A stretch of DNA of 64,000 nucleotides from Lingula anatina (lineage: Eukaryota; Brachiopoda; Lingulata; Lingulida; Lingulidae). Positions 13,658 through 23,977 of the stretch are shown piece by piece. The stretch covers positions 560,346 to 624,345 of the forward strand of contig NW_019774069.1 in the NCBI RefSeq assembly GCF_001039355.2, written 5' to 3'. The translations under genes and the position numbers were made by a program. The first letter of the stretch is position 1, and every line of letters starts with the position of its first letter. Below the pieces are notes generated by a model. That model did not search any database, was not told where the DNA came from, and saw nothing but the letters and a program-made list of their open reading frames with translations.

Positions 13658-14232
13658 ATATCTTACTTCGTGGCACCGAAAATAGTTTTTGCAATTCTTC
13701 GACACAGCGATAGTATTCCAGTAAACAAATCCATCCTTACACCATAAACATTTTCATTCTCTTTGTTCCTTAGCTCCCTAGGAATGTTGATTATTATTAT
13801 TATTAATTTGCTGACCCTGAGACGGTTTTGAGCATACAGGTAACGCCAACTGTGTAGACTAAACTGTGTAATTCTCTCTCGGAGTATAGCGAAACTTAAA
13901 TATAACGTTTTTATTATCCGTAGGCCTACAGATCATACGTGAGCACCACGTATCAAATTTTAGATTTAGATATACCCAAATTACTTTGTTTAAACGATAT
14001 TTCATGACTGCCAATGAAAATGTTTCTATAAGAACTGGTTTTCCTAGCAGCTACGAAAATGGATCTGTTGTTGGAGTTTGATTATTGAATACGTAGTGAT
14101 CATTTGTCGTTTGATATTATTTACCAAATTTTGTCGTGCATCAGTGGGCATGGACTAGTAAGGTAGGCATGTAAAATTTAGTAAAATATTGCCCTGATGT
14201 GATCAGTGCCGTTCCCTGGGTGTGGCATGTAA
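13658..14232 (+). repeat. direct repeat, copy A (probable haplotype duplication)
   Basis: 575 bp repeated nearly identically at 14633-15201. Differences seen are a few single bases (about 13686, 13936 and 14037) and one 6-bp indel near 14060. The copies share unique-looking sequence, so an assembly duplicate is more likely than a transposon. Confidence 0.9.
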
Positions 14233-14271
14233 CAGTGTATGAAATTCAAGGAAATTACTAGCCAGACCGCC

Positions 14272-14321
14272 GGGCAGGTAACTCTGAAAAGTTACCAGCC
14301 CGGCCATGTAGTTACCTGCCC
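14272..14321. repeat. 12-bp inverted repeat
   Basis: GGGCAGGTAACT (14272-14283) pairs with AGTTACCTGCCC (14310-14321); it lies in the 400 bp that separates the two copies of the 570-bp duplication. Confidence 0.7.
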
Positions 14322-14472
14322 TAGTTATGATAACCCCTAGAGTTAAGACAGGTATGCTGAGGGGGTCTAGAATGCATTCTTGGGAGAGTAATTTGGAAAT
14401 GAAAGGGCAATATCATGCCTTATGCATGGAAATTTAGAAATTGGTTGGAATTTCTACTGAATGATACCTTGT

Positions 14473-14619
14473 CAGTGTTGGATTAAGAGGGGGTCAGGGG
14501 GCTCCTGACGCCCCCCCTTTTAATTTCTGTAAATAAACCTCACCTCTTGAAATAAGACTTTCACTAGTTGAATCATAGTTCTAAACCATACCAAATGGCA
14601 CCATTCACCATCTAAAATA
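14473..14619 (+). repeat. dispersed repeat with hAT-like terminus, copy 1
   Basis: It begins CAGTGTTGGATTAAGAGGGG and continues with a G-run/C-run pair, then AATCATAGTTCTAAACC and ACCAAATGGCACC. About 75-80% alike with 30842-31000. CAGTG-type ends resemble hAT transposons, but no target duplication or second terminus is identified. Confidence 0.5.
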
Positions 14620-14632
14620 CCAAAAATTTCCN

Positions 14633-15201
14633 ATATCTTACTTCGTGGCACCGAAAATTGTTTTTGCAATTCTTCGACACAGCGATAGTATTCCAGTAAA
14701 CAAATCCATCCTTACACCATAAACATTTTCATTCTCTTTGTTCCTTAGCTCCCTAGGAATGTTGATTATTATTATTATTAATTTGCTGACCCTGAGACGG
14801 TTTTGAGCATACAGGTAACGCCAACTGTGTAGACTAAACTGTGTAATTCTCTCTCGGAGTATAGCGAAACTTAAATATAACGTTTTTATTATCCGTAGGC
14901 CTACAGATCATGCGTGAGCACCACGTATCAAATTTTAGATTTAGATATACCCAAATTACTTTGTTTAAACGATATTTCATGACTGCCAATGAAAATGTTT
15001 CTATAAGAACTGATTTTCCTAGCAGCTACGAAAATGTTGTTGGAGTTTGATTATTGAATACGTAGTGATCATTTGTCGTTTGATATTATTTACCAAATTT
15101 TGTCGTGCATCAGTGGGCATGGACTAGTAAGGTAGGCATGTAAAATTTAGTAAAATATTGCCCTGATGTGATCAGTGCCGTTCCCTGGGTGTGGCATGTA
15201 A
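14633..15201 (+). repeat. direct repeat, copy B, starting next to a single N
   Basis: 569 bp matching 13658-14232. The repeat begins at the base after the only ambiguous base of the window (N at 14632), a position where contigs are usually joined. Copy-number 2 here is probably not real. Confidence 0.9.
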
Positions 15202-15299
15202 GACCTACTGGAGTATATAAATAAAATGTCACCCTTTTCTACTTGAGTGTTTCATCATGGAATGGTCTGTCACACATAGTTTTAAGAGGTTCGTATGAG

Positions 15300-15365
15300 T
15301 CCATTCAAAATAGAAGATCCGAGGCCGAGCCTACTAATTCGCTGATGGTCCCCCCGCCTCCAGAC
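15300..15365 (+). repeat. fragment of the 22073-type MITE terminus
   Basis: TCCATTCAAAATAGAAGATC at the left matches the terminus of the element at 22073-22375 (CCATTCAGAATAGAAGATCC). The rest has diverged. Confidence 0.45.
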
Positions 15366-16446
15366 GTCTATTTATAAATTATAGATTATAGATTCACAAC
15401 AAAATATGTATCAGTCTCATATGTGTTACTTTGATTGATAAATTATATGAAAAGAATGCATGGAAAGTTTTCGATGAAAGTCAGAATAGCCTTGAGGCAA
15501 CTCATTTGACAAGGGCTAGATTAGTCGGTAATTTTTAAACTACATATTACATTGATTAAAATACACGACATATTCTGCGATTTAGTTCGGCAAATGACAT
15601 CCAAGTGGGCATCAACAGTAAATATATGAAAACTAGAAATGAAATGATATTTGAAATATTTATATCAAAAGGCGAACAAAAGTAGAACACAGCGAAATAC
15701 AAAAATTGATATAAAGAACACGCATTCTAATTACGTTATAGAACAAATTGATACAAAAGGCACAATCAACATTGGACTTTCAGGAAAATTTATGATATAT
15801 ATAGCTGATAGAATTTAGCTGAGTGCTTCGCCGACTTCACCTTGAAAGATATGCTAAATTTTTGCCATTGTGCCGAGAATCTAATCCAGTAAGGTGATAT
15901 ACTTACCTCCGGATTTAACACTGTGCCAATGGCCGCTGGTGCCCTCTATGGCATCAAACCTATTCCTGGTGATTCTTGGTTACACTGACGTTAACATTAT
16001 CTTTACTGCTTTCACGCTTAAAACATCATGCGATATAATATTACACAAATCCCCGTGGAGACACACGATGTGTCTTTGAAAAAGATCGATGCAATATATT
16101 ATTCCCAACAGATTTCTCTACTCTTGAATCAAGTGCACAAAATTGGTGATGGTCAACCTTTAACCAAAAACTGTTTGACAAGCAATCCAATTATACGAGA
16201 TGTTTCACTTTAATTTCATGAAAACCAGCTAGACGTTGAATGGTTGTGGTCTGTTGCACCAGGTTGCGAGATTTCACACTCAATAATGCGAATGCATCAA
16301 CACTTTAAGCTTAGTATATGTACTCCCTGGCGTATTGAAGAAAGTTGAGAGCACACGGGGTTACAAGCTCAGCTCGATTTTGATAAGACTCCAGACATGG
16401 TGAGAAAAATCAATCGTGCCTTAAAACAATACAGTATAGATGTGTC

Positions 16447-16740
16447 TTAAAACCCCCTTTACACTGGACGGCATCCTTTCTGCGTCCCTTCTGCGATCAA
16501 ACGTGTGGTCAGGACGCTCAACGGTCGCCAAAGAAATTAAATCGTGTCTCAGTGTAAAGGCGTCTGCGTCCCTTGTGCGTCCTTTAAACGACCGAATCTT
16601 GATTTTTACCTGTGAAACTGCAACGACCTCTGCGTCCACTGAGCGACCTGCCTGCCTCCCCTATGCGTCCCATGTGCAACCTACGGCGTCCACTGCGATC
16701 AGTGGCAACCACTCTACTATCTTTCAGCCTCCTGCTAGAC
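16447..16740. mobile_element. GCGTCC-rich repeat block with short inverted repeats
   Basis: CCCCTTTACACTGGACGG near 16447 and CTCAGTGTAAAGGCG near 16549 are inverted relatives (about 13 bp). The words CTGCGTCC, TGCGTCC and GCGACC recur from 16480 to 16700. The composition is much more GC-rich than the flanks. Fits a decayed non-autonomous DNA element; the outer right boundary is not seen. Confidence 0.35.
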
Positions 16741-17209
16741 CGATGAGCGTTGTTTGGGCGTCCTTCGATATATTCGGACTCTTTTATATTTCATCAGTTC
16801 TAACCCAGTCATCCAATTAAAAGCATCTCCAGGAAACGAAACATAATTAAGAAATAACTATTTTTCAAACTATTCTAATGCAAGTTGTGCATGGACTGAT
16901 AATAAGCCAGATGATCATTGTTGCCTTTATAAGACGGGTGGACAGGCGCTAAAGACGAGAAAGGCTGACTGACACAACACAGAACTTTGAATCCCTTTTC
17001 AAAAGACGCATTCTGCAAAAACTGCGACAAGATCTGCAAAATGTTCGTTCTATAATTACCTCCTAAAATCGGTTCAAGAATTTTAGGTAAAAATACCAAC
17101 TGGAGGCTGGTATGAGACCACTAGTAGCTGTAACCCAAAGATTTCCTGTCTCTGGTGAAAAGTACCCTAGTGCGACCCCGTTTGAAAGTAAAAAAAAAAC
17201 TTTACTTGC

Positions 17210-17530
17210 CGGTTAATACTCCTAATCTACAGACCTCCCGTTACTGAATTTTCTCTTGTTGAAAAAAGGTTACCCGAACGCAACATTAGCTCATTATTGT
17301 TGGGGATTTTAATATCAATGTGGATAACTCCTATTCTTTCTAGGCGCCAGTCTTTATTCAAATTATACAACATACAGAGATTCCAAATAACACGTCAGCT
17401 TCCAAACCCACTGAAGAGGGCATATTCTTGACTTACTGATAACACGAGCGTCAGGTTATCTCCTTGTCTCAGTTAAAGTATTAGATTACATGAACCTTTT
17501 TCGGTCAAAATCACTTATTTTACAGACATC
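17210..17530 (+). pseudogene. LINE apurinic-type endonuclease domain relic
   Basis: Fragments in three frames read LIYRPPVTEFSL, LIIVGDFNINVDN and ILDLLITRASGYLLVSVKVL. This order (YRPP, GDFN, GH-LDLVITR) is the C-terminal half of the APE endonuclease of Jockey/CR1-type LINEs. Frameshifts and stops (e.g. TAG after NSYSF) show it is long dead. No RT domain follows. Confidence 0.7.
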
Positions 17531-19442
17531 TTATTGACAATTTCAGAGCTGTCCTTTAAAGTTTTCCAACTCAGCTAATTATCGACATTCTTTACAAATT
17601 TACAATTACATTTTGCTTTACCGCTTTGGAATAGATGGTTCAGTACAAGCTTGATTTTCATATATTATTTTGCTTTGGTGGTGAAAAGTAATGCCATGTA
17701 ATATACGTTTTAATTCTATCAGCACCATGCGGATTTGCAAAAGCCCATGCGGCCAGTTTATCACTGTTCGATTCCCATGCAAAAAGACACAAGGTGCGTA
17801 ATTAAAATCACTGTCATACGCAATAAACGTCAGGACTAAAAACATTTGCACTTCGGTGAAGTATGCCATATTAAAAAATGCACATTTATACACTAACTGT
17901 ATACTAATGTATATAAACATAGAAACGCAATTGTTTGGTGTAGTTTGAGATACATTTGTTCTGAATTTATATGTGTTATGAAACAACTGAACAATCTGAA
18001 CCATAGTCATGTCACGGTTATGTTCAACAATGTCAAACACTGGTTCAATCCTTGCGAAGATGTTGTCAGCCTATTGTTGTGAACCTAGGCAATTATGTAT
18101 GTTCCAAAAACATAAACGCTGACTGATGCTTGATCAAGACTTATAATGCGTGGGGCCATTATTCAATCCAATTCATGAATCAAAATAACATCACGTTGGT
18201 TATTTTAATGGTCACATTCAAACTTTGCACCGCCAAAGATAATGCATTAGTAGCGCTAATAACACCGATTCAATTTTTAAAATTTAAATTGTGGCATCAT
18301 GTTTAATAAGCAAAGCTGATAACCAGTTATTCCATTCGATACCGCTTGAAAACGAACTTGGCTGTCCCTGGCTTCAAAATACAATGTATAAGTTTCGTCT
18401 TTATAGGAAAGGATCTTGTCCATCATATACAACAGTGTGTACTATTCTATATGTTGTTAAGAAAGTCTGCTAATGTGAAGTACATTTTGCACTCAGTTAC
18501 TACAATAACAAAAACAACAACAATAATAATAATTATAACAACAACAATTATAATTATATTTAAATTAAATATATTAAATACGGTATTTTAATAATGTAAC
18601 AAAGTTGCTCAAACCGTAAGATTATGGGCCTATCTGTCTCTTTATAGAATTTTGACTAATGACCATTGATGGAACCATTATTTGTCATGTTTTTACACTG
18701 AGCAGTGTACATGCATTTGCAGTTTAATGTTTAATTGTGGTTAAAGAGTGTATAATGTGGTTTTAAACACAGAAAATTGAATGTCTTCTTAAACTAAAAT
18801 CAGATGCCTCGAGCATGAGAGTAATTCATTGCTCCCAGTTAATATTTTCCGTATCAGCGGGCTATGGTCATATTTTTGAAATTTCGCATTTACTGCCCAG
18901 GATTCTATTCACTAATACGCGTTATTTAAAACTGATGTTGACCTTGATTCGCTGCAGTTTTTCGTCACCATACCACATTATACAGTGTACATATCGAAAA
19001 TCGTTAGTCTAACAATGACCCCGTCAAAAAGGTATTGGCTGACAGAGATATGGCTGATATTCAGTATCACTTAATTGCTGTTGAGCGCTTAATGACCAAA
19101 ATGCGTAAAGATAATGAAAAATAATAACAATTTATGTCAAATTGAACTGATCCGTTCTAGGAGAAAAGTAGACTACATTAAACGATTAAAAACATTTTTA
19201 TTACCAACATATTCAGATAAAACATATACAAACATGAAAAGGAACATATGGCGTTGAAAAACGACGGTTTAACACATTTATTACATTGGCTAAATTTCTT
19301 ACACGTATTATCTGCTTAATTGAAAAAACAGCATCAGGCATTATTTGCTTAATCAGAAAACGACATCAGAAGTTTGTTGCATCAAATCCAAAGCCCCAAA
19401 GGTCGTCCAAAATTATCTGTCCAATGAAAAACATCATTTGTA

Positions 19443-19518
19443 GCAGTGAATCCGAGGCTGCAATATTTTTGCAGTATTGAATCCGAGGCTACAATATTTT
19501 TGCAGCACTGAATCCACG
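19443..19518 (+). repeat. short tandem repeat, about 30-bp unit, 2.5 copies
   Basis: The unit GCAGTGAATCCGAGGCTGCA followed by ATATTTTT is repeated at 19443, 19471 and, partly, 19502. Confidence 0.8.
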
Positions 19519-20265
19519 TGGTTTTTTATGGATCCACGCTGTCGCATTTATACCATAAGTGCCTATATATTTGGCCTTCCTCGATCCAAAACAATAATTC
19601 ACCATAGAGCGCTATTCTCAATCACAGCATTGCTCAAGCTGCCCAAAGTTAAATATATATATATCAAACATAACTATACTTTCTTGGCACAAAAACAATC
19701 AGCAGGTTCGAAAATAACCATCGTCTTAAGGAACTAAAGACGAAATTGTAATATTAGGCAAACTAGACAAAAATACTACCTTTACTCTTGACTTATGTAA
19801 ATAATGCTACACTTTGTTCACAGGAAGCGAATGACTCTTGATGGTCCTTGTCAGGGCACCCAAAAAAATCCTAGAAGCGGACCGGTGAAAAAGCCCGTGA
19901 AAAGGGCAACCCGAATTCAAAAGAAAGCAAAATATTTGGGATAAAAAAACAAACATCTAGAAAAATTTACTAGCTGAAAGGGGCGGTCAGCGAGCAGATG
20001 AAAGAAAAATATAAAAAAAAGACAAGTCAGGCGAACAGCCACGAACAAAACAAACAAACAAACAATAGAGACTGAAGACAATATACCAGGTATACCGAGG
20101 ATTGAAAGAAGCTCTTGCATCTTGATGCATGAGACTTCGGAACTTTCCTGTTTCATCTACCGTGGTATGCCGTTTTCATCTGTGCTGTTTCAAACCTTTA
20201 CACTATTCTCTTTGTCCTTCCTCCTCATTATCTACTGTAATGCAACACCTACATAATCTGCGGGG

Positions 20266-20458
20266 ATGTCAATGTCATCACCAGTGGATAATCAACGGGC
20301 CCTTGACATGGTCAATAAGGTGGAAAAATGAGTTCTATGTCGGAAGTCTTGGATAAACTGAGCGTTGCAGCGGCATACTTGGCTGCAGCGAAGGCTGGAA
20401 AGCCCAATGCTTCAGCAACTTCCACACACAGGTCACCCAGCAAGACATGCGGAGCTTA
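20266..20458 (+). pseudogene. coding-like fragment with one frame break, unrecognised
   Basis: From ATG 20266 the reading MSMSSPVDNQRALDMVNKVE runs to a TGA overlapping the ATG at 20328; the next frame gives MSSMSEVLDKLSVAAAYLAA, then AKAGKPNASATS, to a TAA near 20458. The composition (Ala-rich helix, charged) is far more protein-like than the surrounding AT-rich DNA. Could be a decayed retrocopy or gag-like piece; no family is recognised. Confidence 0.2.
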
Positions 20459-22072
20459 ATCTTCTCATAGTCCCTTTCAGAAGCCCACTACGATTTTGTG
20501 GTCTATCAAAACACTTTCATTTTACTTTAACTTTTCATCTTCATATAATCACTTCCATATCAGGTTAAAAAACAGTGTGGCCGAACAAAGACTAGACAAG
20601 CAAACTTTTATTACATCACCATATTTTTTTCAAATGGGGATGGTAGAATGGAGAGTTCTACTCGCTGTAAGGCTTATCATTGTTAGGAAAAGAGCGTAGA
20701 CCTACCTTCCCCTCGCTTAAAAGTAGGGAGTCAGGGTTGGGAAGCACGCCACAGCTCATCTGCAATCCACCGATGCCTTTTCTTATTAGCTTTACTACAT
20801 AAATTGATTTTCCTATTTTTCAGGCTACCTAAGGCTTCCAAACCTGCGACAAATGGATAAATTACAAAATCATACCTAAATCAGCCTTCTATGCAACAGC
20901 ATTTTTTCTGAATTAAAATGCAGTGCATCTGGATATGATTATATATCAATATAGATATTAACATTTAATCCATTAAATATGCGGTTGATCAGTAAGATGT
21001 CGATGTCAGAATATATATTTAAAACACTTACCGGGGTATGATAAGTTTCAAACAATTGCCTCTATTTTTAATACCATCATGTATTCAAACTGTAATTCCA
21101 CACACTAGTTGTAACCTCCGTTTTGATGGCGATGATTAAGGAGGAAAAAGGAGATTTATTTAAATTGACAACCAGGTTCACAAAAGAAGCTGAAACATAA
21201 ATCCAAATACCAAAAGCTCCTGAGGTGAAAAAGTGTACTATTCATTCAGAAATAGTAATCTGAATTGTCATGTCATGTCATGTTTTGAATACTAATTTGT
21301 CTTATAACACCAACATGACACGCAATTCTAAAATGTTTGCAAGCTTAAAGATGCATCTTCTTCCATGCTATGTAAATAGGAACTGCAGATATTATACAGA
21401 TATAGAGTGTGAGAATGCTTTTTTCGACAAATGGTTGAGGTTAAGATTCCCTTTGTCTCATTTGATCAACTGGAGCAGCAAAATTTGAAAATTCAACAGT
21501 AAAACACGGGAAGTACATACCGCAGTGCATATGTTACTCTCGTTTTTAAGAGACCATAATCTACGGCCAGTAAAACAAGATACATTGCCTTTGAGAAACG
21601 GAACAATAAATTGCAAATTGTCCATATTCCCACAAGATTACGCTTAACTTGAGATTTTTCCATTAAGAAATAACAATATTATCAATATACTTAATTTAGC
21701 TCATCGACTTGCTTTTTATCAGGCCGCAGTATATGGATCCGCTCGGGAAATGAACCGAGCAAATCAAGAAACGAAGCACTATCTCAAACATTATTAAAAA
21801 CCCTATATGCCACACGACACCGGCACTAAAGAAGACATTCATGTATATCGATAAAACTTCATCTTTGATATAATCTTAGAGTCGTGATAGGGTTTACTTT
21901 AAAAAAGAAATTCCAATAAAGCCGAATGGCTTCAATCAAGCTTACAAAATTCTCCGCTGATAATTCTGCATGCCTTCACTTGATAATTGATAAACAAAAA
22001 TTCATCAGAGACCCACCGCAGATCGTGAGTGCAATGTTCGAAAATCAACGGCTTAGCCCTCAATTTAACTGA

Positions 22073-22375
22073 GGGGCCATTCAGAATAGAAGATCCGGGT
22101 ATCAGATGGTCCAAGACTCAACAATGGCGGACCCTACATGAAAGGAAGACCGCTTAATCCTGTAATGGTCTCTCCGTCTCTCACACGCCTCCCTACGCAT
22201 CATCCCTGCAGGGGCACAGTAATTTACTCTTGGCTCCATTCTACCAGACGCGTGGGGAGGCGTGTGAGAGGCGGAGAGACCGTTGCAGGATTAAGCAGTC
22301 TTCCTGTCATGTAGGGTCCGCCATATTTGAGCCTTGGACCAGTTGATACTCGGATCTTCTATTCTGAATGGTCCC
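22073..22375. mobile_element. 303-bp MITE with about 129-bp inverted arms
   Basis: Arms 22073-22201 and 22247-22375 are reverse complements with scattered mismatches (termini GGGGCCATTCAGAATAGAAG and the complement of GGGACCATTCAGAATAGAAG). TGA flanks both ends (22070-22072 and 22376-22378). A 3-bp duplication with GGG-start termini fits a PIF/Harbinger-type MITE. Confidence 0.75.
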
Positions 22376-22592
22376 TGACAGTCATATCAAGGGACATTAT
22401 CTGTCCTCTCCTTATCCAATTGAGTTCAAAAATAAAGCATGCGCAAAGCATGTGAATCTACATTTACTGGAGGATAGATGAAGTCAGAAACACGGAATAT
22501 AACAATCATTTCTCCCATGTGGAAGAACTGTGTCTTCGCGGAATAGTGAAATATGAAGATCCATGGCCGTCCCTATTACGTTAAAGCCTTGC

Positions 22593-23977
22593 TAAAGGTG
22601 ATGTCACACGTAAAAGAATACGCATGAGTATCGTATGTAAAACCGATTATTAGCACAACATTGAGGGTATGAAATCTCCCTTTTTTCAGCGTATGAGAAA
22701 GAACAAAAAAGAAGCATAGAAATAGTGTATTACAAGTACCGTATATAAGCGTATGATTAACACATATACATGTGCGTTTTAGTAATGGGTAGCGTGCTTC
22801 CGTTTTGTTGATAATTATGAAGTAAGAACTGGATCAAATCCAACTGGTAGTAGTAAATATCTACATCTATCCTCTTCATCTGGGGCGATTATGATGAAAA
22901 TGTGCAAATTGAACTCTTGTTTTATCACAAATGATAAAACGCAAAGAGTGCGTTTGCCATACGGTAATCATGCGTTATGCGTTAGGTAAACGCAAAATGC
23001 GTTCGCCATATACTAATATACGCAAAGGTTATGTAAATATACGGCAGACAGACGTTAACATACGTTATTTAATCGTTTGAGACGTGCGTTGCCATACGGT
23101 AATCATGCGTTAACATGTGTTATCCATATAATTTTTTTATTATTATTCAGTAGCAAATAAATATATAATCTTACAGTTTTTGACTTATGAATCGCACACA
23201 AACACACACACACACACACACACACATTTACATACTTGGACTCTCTTTCTCTCTCAGTAAAAAAAAGGTTGTACAGTTACAGTATTGCATAAACGGGTAT
23301 AAAGTAGTGATTGACAGTTCATGTTGTTAACCTTACAATTGAAATTCTAAGAGGTATATCATCAGCTTGTTGCTTGTCAATGCGTTCGCCATATAATTTT
23401 TTTATTCAGTAGCAACATGCGTTCGCCATATAATAATGTACGCAAAGGTTATGTAAATGATACGGCAGACAGACGTTAACATACGTTACTTAATCGTTAG
23501 AGACATGTCCCATACGATACTAGTTCGTCGATACTACGCTGCATAAATGCAATCCATACGCTGCGTGTATCAAACCGCAGCATTAGAAGCTTACCTTTAT
23601 ACGGAATACAGTCTCACATTGTTGTTAACAATACTTTAAAAAAAGTTCATTTTTTCGATTAAATAATACTAATATAGTTGACTTCCAAGTGGATCAGATC
23701 AAGGCGGCGTCATAAAAGAGCTACTGTTTCGGTCATCGTTACGTTTCTCGTAATTCTAACTTCATTCTACCTTGTGCCTAGCGTATCCCTAACGTATTCC
23801 AAACGCAGGTATACATTGAAAAAATTTAACATCTCCCTTTGTGTTAATACAAACGTACACCAACGTTTACCTGCATACTCAAAACGTAAGTCTAAAGAAT
23901 CACTTACGTTCGGCTGCGTATGTGTAAATTTTCTCATACCTTGGTGCTATACGCTATATAGTGTGGCAGGGCCTTAA
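22593..23977. mobile_element. 1.4-kb CGTATG/GCGTT-rich non-autonomous DNA element
   Basis: The left end reads TAAAGGTGATGTCACACGTA; the right end reads GTGTGGCAGGGCCTTAA, an imperfect inverted match. The interior is packed with ATACG, GCGTT and ACGTTA words in both orientations, with an internal duplication (22997-23083 and 23417-23504, about 90% alike; an ATAATTTTTTTAT motif also repeats at 23128 and 23394) and an (AC)n run. TTAA at the right end suggests a TTAA-type insertion (Kolobok or piggyBac class), but the left flank does not show it cleanly. Confidence 0.55.
23195..23226 (+). repeat. (AC)n microsatellite inside the 22593 element
   Basis: About 14 AC units. Confidence 0.95.

Larger units (their letters stand above)
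17531..22072. other. intergenic, little recognisable
   Basis: Contains the tandem repeat at 19443 and the coding-like fragment at 20266. A 140-codon minus-strand frame (17618-18040) has no family match that I can see. Confidence 0.55.

Noticed and set aside
15894-16079. donor-like GGAG|gtaagt on the minus strand near 15900
   Set aside because: The adjacent open stretch is about 25 codons with no acceptor or homology recognised.
17761-17776. GTTCGATTCCC resembling a tRNA B box
   Set aside because: No matching A box, acceptor stem or anticodon arm around it.
17618-18040. 140-codon minus-strand frame
   Set aside because: No recognisable domain, no splice context and AT-rich codons; treated as chance.
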